From positions 1 through 64,000 of the forward strand of contig CAIJOA010000045.1 of assembly GCA_903822185.1 (NCBI GenBank): DNA of 64,000 bases, in the 5' to 3' direction. This document shows positions 47,089 through 57,008 of this stretch, piece by piece (the stretch's first letter is position 1; the number at the start of each line of letters is the position of its first letter). Below the pieces are notes generated by a model. The model made no database searches and was not told where the DNA came from. It saw nothing but the letters and a program-made list of their open reading frames with translations. The DNA comes from an uncultured Rhodospirillales bacterium. Its GTDB lineage: Bacteria > Pseudomonadota > Alphaproteobacteria > ATCC43930 > CGMCC-115725. A program made the position numbers and the translations under genes.

Positions 47089-49113
47089 ATGTTCGCCCCC
47101 CGGTTCCTGTTCCGCACCGTCGCATTGAGCGCCGCCATGCTGCCGCTTTGGGCGGGGGCTGCGATCGCCGACCCGCCGGATCGGGTCGGGCGGTTGAGCG
47201 TGATCGAAGGCAATGTCTCGATCCATTCGGCCGGCGACGATCAATGGCAGCCGGCGGGCCCTAATTACCCCATCAGCACTGGCGATACGGTGTGGGTCGA
47301 ACCCGGTTCGCGCGCCGAGATCGAAGTCGGCGGCACCGCCTTGCGGCTCGACCAAGAAACCGAGGCCGATATTTTGCGGCTCGAAGATAATGCGACGGTG
47401 CTGCGGGTCGATGAAGGTGCGGCCAATCTGCGCGTCTATGCCTTGCCGCCCGGCGGCCTCACAGTGCTGACGCCGAACGGTCAACTGAGCGTCAACGCAT
47501 TGGGCAGTTATTACGTCGCTGCCACCGCATCGCGCCCCGGCACGCCGCCGGATCGTATCGAAACCGCGGTGCTGCAAGGCGCCGCACGTTTCAACGGACC
47601 GCGCGGGACGATGGATCTTCGCCCGGGCGAAAGTGCGATCAGCGTCGGCGGCAACGTCTCGCTCGCCGGCATCGCCCAGACGCCGATCAATGATTGGGGC
47701 TATGCCCGCGATCGTCAGGCCGCTTCGCAGCAAGCCGTTCAATATGTATCGCCGGAAACCACCGGCTATCAGGATCTCGACGCCAATGGGCGCTGGGGTA
47801 ATGACCCTGAGTATGGGACGGTCTGGTACCCAACCACGGTTGCCGCCGACTGGGCGCCGTATCGTTATGGCCATTGGGCGTTCGTGCGGCCTTGGGGCTG
47901 GACCTGGATCGATGACGCGTCTTGGGGCTTTGCACCGTTCCATTACGGCCGCTGGGTCCAGATCGGGCCGCGTTGGGCATGGTGGCCGGGCGAGCGCGTC
48001 GCGCGGCCGGTCTATGCGCCGGCGCTGGTCGTCTTCCTCGGCGGCATCGGCAGCGGTCCATCGGTCGGCTGGATTCCGCTGGCGCCGCGCGAGCCCTTCC
48101 GTCCCTATTTCACCGCCAGCGCCAATTACGAGCGCAACGTCAATCGTTCGTCCGGCGCACGGGGTGACTTCAGTGCCGCCAACGCCAATGCGAATGGCAG
48201 CAGCTTCCGCAATCGCGGTGCCGTGACGGTCGTGCCGAATGCGGCCTTCACCCGCGCCCAGCCGGTGCAGCGCGCCGCCGTGGCCGTGGACAGCAATCAG
48301 GTTTCGCAAGCCCGCGTCGCACCGGCCGCCGTGTCGCAGCTTCGTCCCGAACGCCCGGAACGCAGCGCCGGACCGGGCAATGGCGGAGCGGGAAATAGTG
48401 GGCCGGGCAATAACGGCGGAGCACGTCCGCAGTTCGTCCCGAATCAAAACGGCAACGCGCCGGCCAATGGGCGCGAGCAGCAAGGCGGTTTCCGCGGCAA
48501 CGAGCAGCAACGGTCCATCGCGCCGCAATCGCCATCGCCGCAAGCGGCACCCAACAACGCGCCCGCACCGTTCGAGCGCCGGACACCGGATGCCGCACGC
48601 CCGCAGCAAGCGCCTGCCGCGGCACCACAGGTCCAAGCCGCACCGAACGCTGCCGCGCCGAATCCCGAACCGCGCCGCTTCGAGCAGCGGAACGATCCGG
48701 CCCGCCAGCCACAAGCGGATGCCCCGCCGCGCAACGTGCAGCCGAACCAAGCTGCGCCGTCACCGTTTGAACGCCGGGCGCCCGACGCGGCACAACAACA
48801 GCCGGCTGCCGCGCAGGCTGCGCCCAATGCCGAGCAGCAGCGCCGCTTCGAGCGCCCGCCCCAAAGCGAGCCGGCCCGGCAACCGCCAACACAACCACAA
48901 GCAGAGGCGCCGCGCCCGCAACGTCAGGAACGGCCGCCGGAAGCACGGCAGCCCGAGCGCCCGGCGGCACAGCCGCAGCAAGCTGCGCCGGCGCGTCAGG
49001 CCCCGCCGGCACGGGAAGAACGTCGCGAAGAACGCAAGGATCCGCCGCCACCAGCGGCGGCAGCTCCTGCCTCACCCCCGAGCGACCCGCGTCGGCCGCC
49101 CAACGGCGGCTGA
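47089..49113 (+). CDS. Secreted FecR-domain and Trp-rich protein with repeat tail
   Basis: A 674-residue exported protein: signal peptide 1-27, FecR-like domain (about 33-180, with GDTVWVEPGSRAEIEVGG), then a Trp-rich DUF6600-like domain (about 215-330) of YGHWAF, PWGWTWIDDASWGFAPFHYG type, and a 330-residue low-complexity tail rich in Pro, Ala, Gln, Arg. The tail has two diverged copies of a PFERR-x-PDAA...RRFE unit (about 48563-48900). It is not an anti-sigma factor in layout (no membrane helix after the FecR domain). Envelope or extracellular matrix role is a guess. AGGAG precedes the ATG at 47089. Confidence 0.85.
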   Translation: MFAPRFLFRTVALSAAMLPLWAGAAIADPPDRVGRLSVIEGNVSIHSAGDDQWQPAGPNYPISTGDTVWVEPGSRAEIEVGGTALRLDQETEADILRLEDNATVLRVDEGAANLRVYALPPGGLTVLTPNGQLSVNALGSYYVAATASRPGTPPDRIETAVLQGAARFNGPRGTMDLRPGESAISVGGNVSLAGIAQTPINDWGYARDRQAASQQAVQYVSPETTGYQDLDANGRWGNDPEYGTVWYPTTVAADWAPYRYGHWAFVRPWGWTWIDDASWGFAPFHYGRWVQIGPRWAWWPGERVARPVYAPALVVFLGGIGSGPSVGWIPLAPREPFRPYFTASANYERNVNRSSGARGDFSAANANANGSSFRNRGAVTVVPNAAFTRAQPVQRAAVAVDSNQVSQARVAPAAVSQLRPERPERSAGPGNGGAGNSGPGNNGGARPQFVPNQNGNAPANGREQQGGFRGNEQQRSIAPQSPSPQAAPNNAPAPFERRTPDAARPQQAPAAAPQVQAAPNAAAPNPEPRRFEQRNDPARQPQADAPPRNVQPNQAAPSPFERRAPDAAQQQPAAAQAAPNAEQQRRFERPPQSEPARQPPTQPQAEAPRPQRQERPPEARQPERPAAQPQQAAPARQAPPAREERREERKDPPPPAAAAPASPPSDPRRPPNGG

Positions 49114-49120
49114 CGGATCG

Positions 49121-49558
49121 TTAGGCGGGAAGGTTCGACGTGCAGTGCGGGCAGCGCGTCGCTTCGACGGCGATGGGGGATTTGCAGTAAGTGCATTCCT
49201 TCGTCGGCTTCGCCGGCGCTTCGACCTTTTTAGGCATAAAGCGATTGACCTGCCGTACCAGCAGATAAACGGCGAATGCAACGATGACGAAATCGAGAAT
49301 GTTATTGATAAAGAGGCCGTAATTGATCGTCGCGGCGCCCGCGGCTTTGGCCTCGGTCAGCGACTCGTAATGCTTGGGCGACAGATTGATGAACAGGTTG
49401 GAGAAATCGACCCGGCCCAGGACGACGCCCAGCGGCGGCATCAGGACGTCGTTCACCAGCGACGTGACGATCTTGCCGAACGCGGCACCGATGATGATAC
49501 CGACGGCCAGATCGACGACGTTGCCGCGCATCGCGAAATCACGAAAATCTTTCCACAT
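49121..49558 (-). CDS. mscL: Large-conductance mechanosensitive channel with zinc-ribbon tail
   Basis: A 145-residue MscL: N-terminal [20 protein letters not shown], pore helix and second helix [19 protein letters not shown], then a cytoplasmic helix. It ends with a Cys4 segment [18 protein letters not shown], a zinc-ribbon-like extension not part of the E. coli protein. It releases solutes on hypo-osmotic shock. The ATG at 49558 has GGGGG 5-6 nt upstream. Convergent to the FecR gene, 7 bp away. Confidence 0.95.
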   Translation of the reverse strand: MWKDFRDFAMRGNVVDLAVGIIIGAAFGKIVTSLVNDVLMPPLGVVLGRVDFSNLFINLSPKHYESLTEAKAAGAATINYGLFINNILDFVIVAFAVYLLVRQVNRFMPKKVEAPAKPTKECTYCKSPIAVEATRCPHCTSNLPA

Positions 49559-49791
49559 GAATGCCCCCTTTTGTAACGACGCGCGCGGGACTATAGCACC
49601 GCCCACGCGTGAAACTGAGCCCCTGTCGGCGGCGTCCAATCGGCTCAGACCTCTTGCCAACAAATAGGAAGGCAAGCCTTTTCAAGTGCTTGGCACCAAA
49701 GTAGTGGCCGGATTTTTCCGGTCGCGGCCTTTGTTGCAGTGCGGCAAGGAAAGGTCTAAAGACGGCGCCGTTTTGCTTCGGGAGTGCCGGC

Positions 49792-51687
49792 ATGGCGCAA
49801 ACCGCCAGCCCTGAGCATCACACCGATGGCCATACCGCTTCGCGGCGGCAATTGGTGTTGGGTGCTTTGGGCGTTGTCTATGGCGATATCGGTACGTCGC
49901 CGCTTTATACGATCAAGCAATGCTTCAACGCATTGGGGGGGATCACGCCTCCCTCGATCTACGGCGTTCTGTCGCTGATCACCTGGGCCTTGGTCTCGGT
50001 CGTGACGCTGAAATATGTCAGCGTGATCATGCGCGCCGACAACCGTGGCGAAGGCGGCACCTTGGCGCTGACGACCCTGGCGTTGCGTGTATCGCGGCCC
50101 GGCACAAAATTTCATTGGTGGATTCTGGCGGCCGGCTTGCTGGGGGCCTCCCTATTTTACGGTGACGGCGTCATCACGCCGGCGATTTCGGTTTTGAGCG
50201 CGGTCGAAGGTTTGAAGATCGCGACACCGGCGTTCGAGCCTTTCGTCATTCCGCTGACGATCGCGATCATCGTCGTCCTGTTCATGGTGCAAAATCGCGG
50301 TACCGGCAGGGTTGGCGGTTACTTCGGGCCGGTCACAGCGTTGTGGTTTCTCACCATCGGCCTCTTGGGCGCCATCGAGATCGTGCGCGAGCCGGAGATT
50401 CTGCTGGCGCTTAATCCCTGGTACGGCCTGAAGCTGCTGCTGCACGATCCGCTGAAAGGCTTTGCCCTGATGGGTGCGGTCGTCCTGGCCGTCACCGGCG
50501 CCGAAGCGCTCTATGCCGATATGGGTCACTTTGGCCGCGCGCCTATTCGCTTCGCTTGGCTGTCTTTCGTTTTCCCGGCGCTGCTGTTGAATTATTTCGG
50601 CCAAGGCGCGCTGCTGCTGCACGATCATGCCGCGATCGAAAACCCATTCTTCCTGCTGGTTCCCGATTGGGGACTTTATCCGATGGTCGCGCTGGCTGCC
50701 GCAGCCACCGTAATCGCGTCGCAAGCCGTTATCACGGGTGCTTTTTCGATGACACGGCAAGCCGTGCTGCTGGGCTATCTGCCGCGCTTTGAAATTCGTC
50801 ATACCTCGGAAACCGCGATCGGCCAGATCTATGTGCCCAAGATCAACTGGTTCCTGCTGGTGGCGGTCGTCGCATTGGTGCTCGGCTTCCGCACCTCGGA
50901 CAATCTGGGTTCGGCTTACGGCATCGCTGTTACCGGCACGATGTCGATCGATACCATCCTCGCCCTGATCTACATGATCGGTGTCGCCGGCTGGAATCGG
51001 CTCGGCGCCGTCCTGATCTTCGGTTTTTTCCTGACCATCGATCTTGCCTTTTTCTCGGCGAATCTGTTGAAGATCGAGGATGGCGGCTGGTTCCCCCTGA
51101 CCATCGCCGCGGTCGCCTTTACGTTGATGGTGACATGGCTGCGCGGCCGTGAAGCATTGTTGGCCGAACGTTGGCGCGAGGCTTTGCCGCTCGATAACTT
51201 CCTGGCGACGATCAAACCCGACCGGCCGCCGCGCGTCCCCGGCACCGCCGTCTTCATGGTGCCGAATGACCGCATCGTTCCGACCGCCTTGCTGCACAAC
51301 CTAAAACACAACAAGGTTTTGCACGAGCGCGTCGTGTTGATGAAAGTCGAGACGATCGACATTCCGCATGTGCCGGAAGATCAGCGCATCGAGATCAAAC
51401 ATCTCGAGCATAATTTCCACACCGTCACCGTCAGCTACGGCTTCATGGACGAGCCGAATATCCCGCGCGCGCTGGCGCAGTTGCGGCTGATGCAGTTCCG
51501 CTTCAACCTGCTGGAAACATCCTTCTTCGTCGGCCGCGAGAAAGTCGTGATCGGTAAGGAAGGTGGCTTGTGGACTTGGCGGAAACGGCTTTTCATCATC
51601 ATGCACCGCACGATGATGAGCGCGACCGAGTATTTCCGCATTCCGACCAATCGCGTGGTGGAACTCGGCGGCCAAGTCGAAATTTAA
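49792..51687 (+). CDS. kup: Kup potassium uptake protein
   Basis: A 631-residue KUP/HAK/KT transporter with about 12 helices in the first 445 residues. GVVYGDIGTSPLYTIKQCF at the N-terminus and FYGDGVITPAISVLSAVEG are family signatures, and the C-terminal cytoplasmic part ends LGGQVEI. It takes up K+ with protons. A small hairpin (51694-51709) between it and the convergent PAS gene may be a weak terminator. The C-terminal domain has no CBS or TrkA module. Confidence 0.96.
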   Translation: MAQTASPEHHTDGHTASRRQLVLGALGVVYGDIGTSPLYTIKQCFNALGGITPPSIYGVLSLITWALVSVVTLKYVSVIMRADNRGEGGTLALTTLALRVSRPGTKFHWWILAAGLLGASLFYGDGVITPAISVLSAVEGLKIATPAFEPFVIPLTIAIIVVLFMVQNRGTGRVGGYFGPVTALWFLTIGLLGAIEIVREPEILLALNPWYGLKLLLHDPLKGFALMGAVVLAVTGAEALYADMGHFGRAPIRFAWLSFVFPALLLNYFGQGALLLHDHAAIENPFFLLVPDWGLYPMVALAAAATVIASQAVITGAFSMTRQAVLLGYLPRFEIRHTSETAIGQIYVPKINWFLLVAVVALVLGFRTSDNLGSAYGIAVTGTMSIDTILALIYMIGVAGWNRLGAVLIFGFFLTIDLAFFSANLLKIEDGGWFPLTIAAVAFTLMVTWLRGREALLAERWREALPLDNFLATIKPDRPPRVPGTAVFMVPNDRIVPTALLHNLKHNKVLHERVVLMKVETIDIPHVPEDQRIEIKHLEHNFHTVTVSYGFMDEPNIPRALAQLRLMQFRFNLLETSFFVGREKVVIGKEGGLWTWRKRLFIIMHRTMMSATEYFRIPTNRVVELGGQVEI

Positions 51688-51700
51688 GAAGAAGTCGCCG

Positions 51701-52270
51701 TTAGGCGACGTGCGCCGGCTGCAATTCTTTCCACGACGCCGGCGTGCTGAGCGGCAGCACTTCACGCTTGCCGGCGGAATGAACGCCTTCCTTATCCAAC
51801 GTGCGGAGTTGCGGCGGGAAGACATCGTCGGACTGATGCGACATGCCGACCAGCACCATCGATGGCTGGCCTTCGCCGGTCGCGAGCGGCAAGACGAGAT
51901 GACGCATTTCGAGCCGGCCTTTAGCGCCGTACCGGAAATTGCTTTCACCATAGATCGGCGCCGCTTCGGCATTTGCCTGCCGCAATAGCTTGCCGAGATG
52001 TTCGAGATAATCGCTCTTCGGTAGATCGGCGAGCCACTGTCCGGTCGGATCGTAACCCAGACGCTTCACCAGGATCGTGCCGACCAGACGAAAGCGAATG
52101 CGATTACCCTGATCCGCGAGTTCGCAGATCATCAGATGCGGCAAGAGCTTCGGTCCCATTTCGATCGGATCGATCTCGCGCCGTGTCGGCCTGGCACGCC
52201 CGCCCCGCTTCTTGTCCCAATAGCGGAACAGCGGGCCGAGAGTCGTTTGATTATAGACGTCGATAGGCAT
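51701..52270 (-). CDS. PAS_5-domain protein
   Basis: A 189-residue protein of the PAS_5 (DUF1488-like naming aside, PF07310-type) family common in alphaproteobacteria. LGPLFRYWDKKRGGRARP, LLPHLMICEL and FRLVGTILVKRLGYDPTG are characteristic. Cytoplasmic; ligand and partner unknown. The upstream gap carries TTAA-N7-CTAA at 52324-52338, one base from a CtrA box, listed as rejected. It is separated from the histidine kinase by 172 bp. Confidence 0.85.
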   Translation of the reverse strand: MPIDVYNQTTLGPLFRYWDKKRGGRARPTRREIDPIEMGPKLLPHLMICELADQGNRIRFRLVGTILVKRLGYDPTGQWLADLPKSDYLEHLGKLLRQANAEAAPIYGESNFRYGAKGRLEMRHLVLPLATGEGQPSMVLVGMSHQSDDVFPPQLRTLDKEGVHSAGKREVLPLSTPASWKELQPAHVA

Positions 52271-52442
52271 CAGCCGGATGTATCCTGTCTTTACCGGTTG
52301 ATCCCACTTCGCGCCTTTTATGGTTAATTAATCACTAACGTTCGAGACGCCGTCGGAACGATGGTTTCTAGGCTTTTGAAATCGTTGAAAGTCGGGCCCG
52401 CCACACGGCGTTAACGTCCCGGTAACTTTGTCGAAATTGTGT

Positions 52443-54746
52443 TCAGTTCCCCGCCGATTCGCCTTCAGCGAACGGCCAGAAATCTTGCGCGCCGCTATCG
52501 GGCCGCATCACGCGCATCGCTGGCAGCCAAGCGGTCGCGACCGTGCCGATGCCGACTTCGCTTTCGATCGTCAAACGGCCGCCATGCATTTCGATCATCG
52601 ATTTCGTCAGCGGCAAGCCAAGACCGCTGCCTTCGTATTTGCGCGAGAGATGGCTGTCGATTTGGCCGAAGGGCCGCATCGCCGTGCCGATATCTTCGGG
52701 CGCGATGCCGATGCCGCTATCCGCGACCGCGATGCTGACTTCGCCATCGTCATGCGAGGCGACACGCAACGCGACACGGCCACCGCTGGGCGTAAACTTC
52801 ACCGCATTGGATAGAAGATTGAGCAAGATTTGCTTCATGCGTCGCGCATCGCACAGCAGATAAGGCATATCGCGCGGTATCTCGACTGCGAGTTCGACGC
52901 CCGCTTCTTCGGCACGATCGCGCATCAAACGGCGCGATGATTCAGCGATCACCGCGATATCGACGGTGTCTTCGTTGAGTTCGACCTTGCCGAATTCGAC
53001 CTTCGAGATGTCGAGCAGATCGTTGATGAGATTCAACAGATGTTGGCCGCTATCACGGATATCCGCGGCGTATTCGCCATAGCGTGCATCACCCAGCGCG
53101 CCGAAGACTTGGCCTTGCAGAATTTCGGCAAAGCCGATGATGGCGTTGAGCGGCGTCCGCAACTCGTGGCTCATATTGGCGAGAAATTCGGTCTTCGTCC
53201 GGCTTGCCATTTCCGCTTCTTCTTTGGCGCGGCGCAGATCGGCTTCGACGCTTTTGCGGTCGGTAATATCGACATAGGTCGCGACGAACCCGCCATCGGG
53301 CATCGGGCTCAAGCGGCGCTCGATCACATGACCGTCTTCGCGGAACAATTCCTCGATCGGCGCCATCGCGCGCAAAGCGGCCAACCGTTCATCGACCAGT
53401 TGAGTCGGATCGCCGGGGCCGTAGGTGCCGAGCTTTGCCTGAATCAACATCAATTCGGCGACCGGCATGCCGACATTCAGTAGCGCGGGCGCAAGGCCCA
53501 CCGTCTCGCAGAGCTGATCGTTCCACAGCTTTACGTTCAGCCGCTCGTCGAGCACCAAGAGCCCTTGGCGCATGTTCTCGAGCGTTGCGCCAAGCAGACG
53601 CGATTTATCGGCCAGTTCGCGTTCGCGACGTTTGATCGCCGTGATGTCGGTTTGAATGACGACGCTGCCGCCGTCATTGGTGCGCTTCTCGCTGACCTGA
53701 AACCAGCGCGACCCAAGACGGCTTTCGCCGACGCCGGAATTACCGGGTTGAAAACGGGTTTCGAGCTTTACCGCCACCGGCCTGACTGCACCGCGATCCT
53801 CGCTGGCAGCACAGAGATCGGCGAGCGGCGTGCCGCTGATCAGCCACGGCGCAATCGCCTCGTTAACATCGCGATAGCGGTTGTTGCACAGGACGAGCCG
53901 GTCATCGGCGTCGAGCAGCATGAAACATTCGGGCATGGCTTCGATCGCGTCGATCAGATGGCCTTGCGCGGTCACGGCATGATGTTCCGCACGCATCAGC
54001 GAGGTCACGTCGCGGCCGATGCCGCGATAGCCGACGAATGCGCCGTGTGCCGCGAAGATCGGCAACCCGGAGAGCGACAAATGATGGGTAACGCCATCGC
54101 GATCCTGGTGCGCGATGCGGATATCACGGAAAGGCAACCGCGCTTCGAGCAGATCAGTGACGGATCGCAACGCGTCGCGCATTTGCGCGTCGGTCGCGAA
54201 ATCGACCAAACGCCGGCCAGCGAAATCTTCCCCCGCTTCCGACATCGGCAGCTGCGCGCTGTCCGACATCGAGATGAAACTCAGATCGGCGCCCATTTCC
54301 CAGAACCAGTCGGCGGCAGCCTCGGCATAGTCGCGCAACCGTTGTTCGCCGGCACGGTGCTGTGACGCCGCTTCGGTTTCAACCAGCAGGAATTGGCGTT
54401 GTCCGGTTTCGGTGGAATCAATCGGTGAGGCAACGATATCAAGGCAACGTACACCGGCGCCGGTATGAACCTGCAGCGCCGAGCGCACCGTCTCGCCGCT
54501 CATCAAATGGGCGAGCAGCGCCATGCCCTCGGCGGGATCGACGAAATGGTTGAGGAAGGCGCTGAGCCCGTCCGTCGTTGAGGGGGCCGCGAAGTTCGAA
54601 ACCGCCGCCGGGTTTTGCAGCACGATATGGCCGTCAGCACGAAACACCGTGGTCATCACGGAGTCCGCAAAATAGCCCGTTTCGCGCGCGGATTGCTCCG
54701 GCATCGCGATGGCAAAATTCTCGATCCCCGAACTTGGTGAAGTCAC
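52443..54746 (-). CDS. Multi-PAS hybrid-like sensor histidine kinase (no receiver)
   Basis: A 767-residue soluble kinase. No membrane helix is evident. At least three PAS-like repeats (about 150-260, 270-370, 390-490, each with DxxLVLCNxRY-type or IDxTxIKRRE segments) precede HisKA with FLANMSHELRTPLNAIIG; H527 is the phosphoacceptor. HATPase motifs are N in NLLSNAVKF, DSGIGIAPED and YEGSGLGLPL. PleC/DivJ-like kinases of alphaproteobacteria share this core. No response regulator is adjacent. The GTG at 54746 lies after a hairpin that includes its ribosome-binding site (54760-54781). Confidence 0.9.
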   Translation of the reverse strand: MTSPSSGIENFAIAMPEQSARETGYFADSVMTTVFRADGHIVLQNPAAVSNFAAPSTTDGLSAFLNHFVDPAEGMALLAHLMSGETVRSALQVHTGAGVRCLDIVASPIDSTETGQRQFLLVETEAASQHRAGEQRLRDYAEAAADWFWEMGADLSFISMSDSAQLPMSEAGEDFAGRRLVDFATDAQMRDALRSVTDLLEARLPFRDIRIAHQDRDGVTHHLSLSGLPIFAAHGAFVGYRGIGRDVTSLMRAEHHAVTAQGHLIDAIEAMPECFMLLDADDRLVLCNNRYRDVNEAIAPWLISGTPLADLCAASEDRGAVRPVAVKLETRFQPGNSGVGESRLGSRWFQVSEKRTNDGGSVVIQTDITAIKRRERELADKSRLLGATLENMRQGLLVLDERLNVKLWNDQLCETVGLAPALLNVGMPVAELMLIQAKLGTYGPGDPTQLVDERLAALRAMAPIEELFREDGHVIERRLSPMPDGGFVATYVDITDRKSVEADLRRAKEEAEMASRTKTEFLANMSHELRTPLNAIIGFAEILQGQVFGALGDARYGEYAADIRDSGQHLLNLINDLLDISKVEFGKVELNEDTVDIAVIAESSRRLMRDRAEEAGVELAVEIPRDMPYLLCDARRMKQILLNLLSNAVKFTPSGGRVALRVASHDDGEVSIAVADSGIGIAPEDIGTAMRPFGQIDSHLSRKYEGSGLGLPLTKSMIEMHGGRLTIESEVGIGTVATAWLPAMRVMRPDSGAQDFWPFAEGESAGN

Positions 54747-54759
54747 CGCGTCGCATCCT

Positions 54760-54781
54760 CCTAGACAACTTAAAGTCTAGG
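54760..54781 (-). promoter_or_regulatory. Hairpin overlapping histidine kinase ribosome-binding site
   Basis: On the minus strand CCTAGAC pairs perfectly with GTCTAGG across an 8-nt spacer. The last AGG of the stem is the first half of the AGGAGG that lies 10 nt before the GTG start. Folding of the mRNA would hide the ribosome-binding site; as DNA it could equally be an operator. Confidence 0.55.
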
Positions 54782-54822
54782 AAGGCTGCGTTAACATTCT
54801 CCAAAACTGGGGTGGGTTTTGG

Positions 54823-55185
54823 TTAATCTTTCGGAAGCATCGCGCCGAGGCGCTTTTTGCCGAAGATGTGGACATGGAAGTGCGGCACTTCCTGATGTCC
54901 GTCATGACCGTGGTTCGCCAGAATGCGGTATCCGGTCTCGGCAACACCCTGGTCTCGGGCAACGTCGCCGACAGCCCGCACAAAACCGACGATTTCCGCA
55001 GCGGAGGCTTTCTCCGAAAAATCATCCATCGAGACGTAAGCGCCCTTCGGGATGACAAGGATATGCAGCGGCGCCTGCGGATTGATGTCGTGGAAGGCGA
55101 GCGCATGCTCGTTTTCGAAGACTTTTTTGCAGGGAATCTCGCCCCGGAGGATGCGAGCGAAAATATTATTTTGATCGTAGGCCAT
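54823..55185 (-). CDS. hinT: HIT family protein (HinT)
   Basis: A 120-residue purine nucleoside phosphoramidase-type protein. Triad motif HFHVHIFG near residue 103. It directly abuts hisE with no gap, as in many alphaproteobacteria where it ends the his operon. Full family length. Confidence 0.95.
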   Translation of the reverse strand: MAYDQNNIFARILRGEIPCKKVFENEHALAFHDINPQAPLHILVIPKGAYVSMDDFSEKASAAEIVGFVRAVGDVARDQGVAETGYRILANHGHDGHQEVPHFHVHIFGKKRLGAMLPKD

Positions 55186-55527
55186 TCACGCTCCGTCTTT
55201 CCGGGACGCCTTTTCGGCGATGCCGGAGGTACCCATGCGCTTTTCCAGCGCCGTCCAGACATCCGCTGGCGCGACACCGGCATCGGCCCAGAGCACCAGC
55301 AGGTGATAGAGCAGGTCCGCGCTTTCGCCGACGAGGCCATTGCCATCCATCGCCGCGATCACGGTTTCGACCGCTTCCTCGCCCAGTTTCTTCGCGATCC
55401 GGGCGCGGCCTTCACTGAAGAGTTTCGCGGTATAGGAAACCGCCGGATCGGCGCCACGCCGCGCCGCGATGGTGACGAAGAGGCGATCGATGATCGCGCC
55501 GTCGAGATCGCTCATCTTGTCGCTCAT
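55186..55527 (-). CDS. hisE: Phosphoribosyl-ATP pyrophosphatase
   Basis: A 113-residue MazG-like enzyme for the second step of histidine synthesis. [14 protein letters not shown] and [11 protein letters not shown] are the metal-binding helices. The ATG at 55527 overlaps the hisF stop by 4 bp. No fused HisI domain; hisI is not in the window. Confidence 0.96.
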   Translation of the reverse strand: MSDKMSDLDGAIIDRLFVTIAARRGADPAVSYTAKLFSEGRARIAKKLGEEAVETVIAAMDGNGLVGESADLLYHLLVLWADAGVAPADVWTALEKRMGTSGIAEKASRKDGA

Positions 55528-56282
55528 AACCGCACCGGGATGCCAGCCTGGGCGAGATGCGCCTTGGCGTCGGCAATGCGGTAAGTGCCGAAATGGAAGA
55601 TCGAGGCGGCCAGCACCGCCGTCGCGTGGCCGTCGCGGATACCATCGACGAGATGATCCAGCGTCCCGACACCGCCCGAGGCGATGACCGGAATGCGGAT
55701 CGCATCGGCGACCTTTTGCGTCAGCGCGATATCGAAGCCCGATTTGGTACCGTCGCGATCCATCGAGGTCAGCAGAATTTCGCCCGCGCCCATTTCGGCC
55801 ATGCGCTTTGCCCAGTCGATCGCATCGAGCCCCGTCGCCCGCCGGCCGCCATGGGTGAAGACTTCCCATTTGCCTGGCGCGGTCTGTTTCGCATCAATGG
55901 CGACAACGATGCACTGGCTGCCGAATTTTTCCGCCGCTTCGCGGACGAAATCGGGATTGGAAACGGCGGTCGTGTTGATCGAGGTTTTATCCGCGCCGGC
56001 GAGCAGCAGCTTACGGATATCGTCGGTGTTCCGGATGCCGCCGCCGACCGTCAGCGGCATGAAACATTCCTCGGCGGTGCGGCGAACCGCATCGTAGAGC
56101 GTCGAGCGGTCTTCGGCCGAGGCCGTGATGTCGAGAAAGCAAAGCTCGTCCGCGCCTTCGGCGTCATAGATGCGTGCCTGCGACACCGGATCGCCGGCAT
56201 CGATGAGATCGACGAAATTGACGCCTTTAACGACGCGTCCGTCTTTCACATCAAGGCAAGGGATGACGCGCATCTTCAACAT
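55524..56282 (-). CDS. hisF: Imidazole glycerol phosphate synthase, HisF
   Basis: A 252-residue (beta/alpha)8 cyclase. [19 protein letters not shown] has the catalytic Asp near residue 11; the second Asp is in VVAIDAKQ. With HisH it makes imidazole glycerol phosphate and AICAR. ATG at 56282, 3 bp after hisA. Confidence 0.98.
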   Translation of the reverse strand: MLKMRVIPCLDVKDGRVVKGVNFVDLIDAGDPVSQARIYDAEGADELCFLDITASAEDRSTLYDAVRRTAEECFMPLTVGGGIRNTDDIRKLLLAGADKTSINTTAVSNPDFVREAAEKFGSQCIVVAIDAKQTAPGKWEVFTHGGRRATGLDAIDWAKRMAEMGAGEILLTSMDRDGTKSGFDIALTQKVADAIRIPVIASGGVGTLDHLVDGIRDGHATAVLAASIFHFGTYRIADAKAHLAQAGIPVRL

Positions 56283-56285
56283 GAT

Positions 56286-57008
56286 CTAATCCGCGATCGC
56301 CAAGGCTGCATTGAGATCGATCCGCCCGTCGTAAAGCGCGCGGCCGAGAATCGCGCCGGCGATGCCGGTGCTTTCCTGGGCCTTCAAAGCCGTCACGTCG
56401 TCGATCGAGGCGACACCGCCGGAAGCGATCACCGGCGTTTTCAGTTTTTGCGCGAGCGCCGCCGTCGCCGTGACATTGACGCCGGCCAAAGCGCCATCGC
56501 GATCGATGTCGGTGAAAATGATCGCGGCAACGCCGGCATCTTCGAAGCGCAACGCCAATTCGGTCGCGGTGATGTCAGACGCTTTCGCCCAGCCCTCGAC
56601 CGCAACCATGCCATTGCGCGCATCGATACCGACGGCGACGCGATTCGGATAAAGCCGGCAAGCCTCACGCACCAAATCCGGATTGGTCAGTGCCGCGGTG
56701 CCGAGAATCACCCGCGTGATGCCTTTTTCGAGCCAGGCGGAAATCGTCGCGATGTCGCGGATGCCGCCGCCGAGCTGCACCGGCTTATCGACAACAGCGA
56801 GGATCGCCTCGACGCTGGCGCGGTTCATCGGCTTGCCAGCAAAAGCGCCGTCGAGATCGACGATATGCAGCCAGCGGCAGCCGGCTGTCACAAACGCCTG
56901 GGCCTGCGCGGCGGGATCGGTGTTGAAGACCGTCGCGGCATTCATCTCGCCGCGCAGCAAGCGAACGCAGCGGCCTTCTTTCAAATCGATCGCGGGATAG
57001 AGAATCAT
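56286..57008 (-). CDS. hisA: ProFAR isomerase HisA
   Basis: A 240-residue (beta/alpha)8 isomerase. The N-terminal [18 protein letters not shown] holds the catalytic Asp; the second Asp lies in [13 protein letters not shown]. The ATG at 57008 overlaps the GNAT stop by 4 bp. Confidence 0.97.
   Translation of the reverse strand: MILYPAIDLKEGRCVRLLRGEMNAATVFNTDPAAQAQAFVTAGCRWLHIVDLDGAFAGKPMNRASVEAILAVVDKPVQLGGGIRDIATISAWLEKGITRVILGTAALTNPDLVREACRLYPNRVAVGIDARNGMVAVEGWAKASDITATELALRFEDAGVAAIIFTDIDRDGALAGVNVTATAALAQKLKTPVIASGGVASIDDVTALKAQESTGIAGAILGRALYDGRIDLNAALAIAD

Noticed and set aside
46978-48750. 590-codon minus-strand frame opposite the FecR gene
   Set aside because: Arg/Gly/Ala-rich shadow. 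The plus-strand frame has a signal peptide, domains and a ribosome-binding site.
52324-52338. CtrA-like site TTAA-N7-CTAA upstream of the PAS_5 gene
   Set aside because: One mismatch from consensus and no second site or promoter element to support it; such matches are common in AT-rich gaps.
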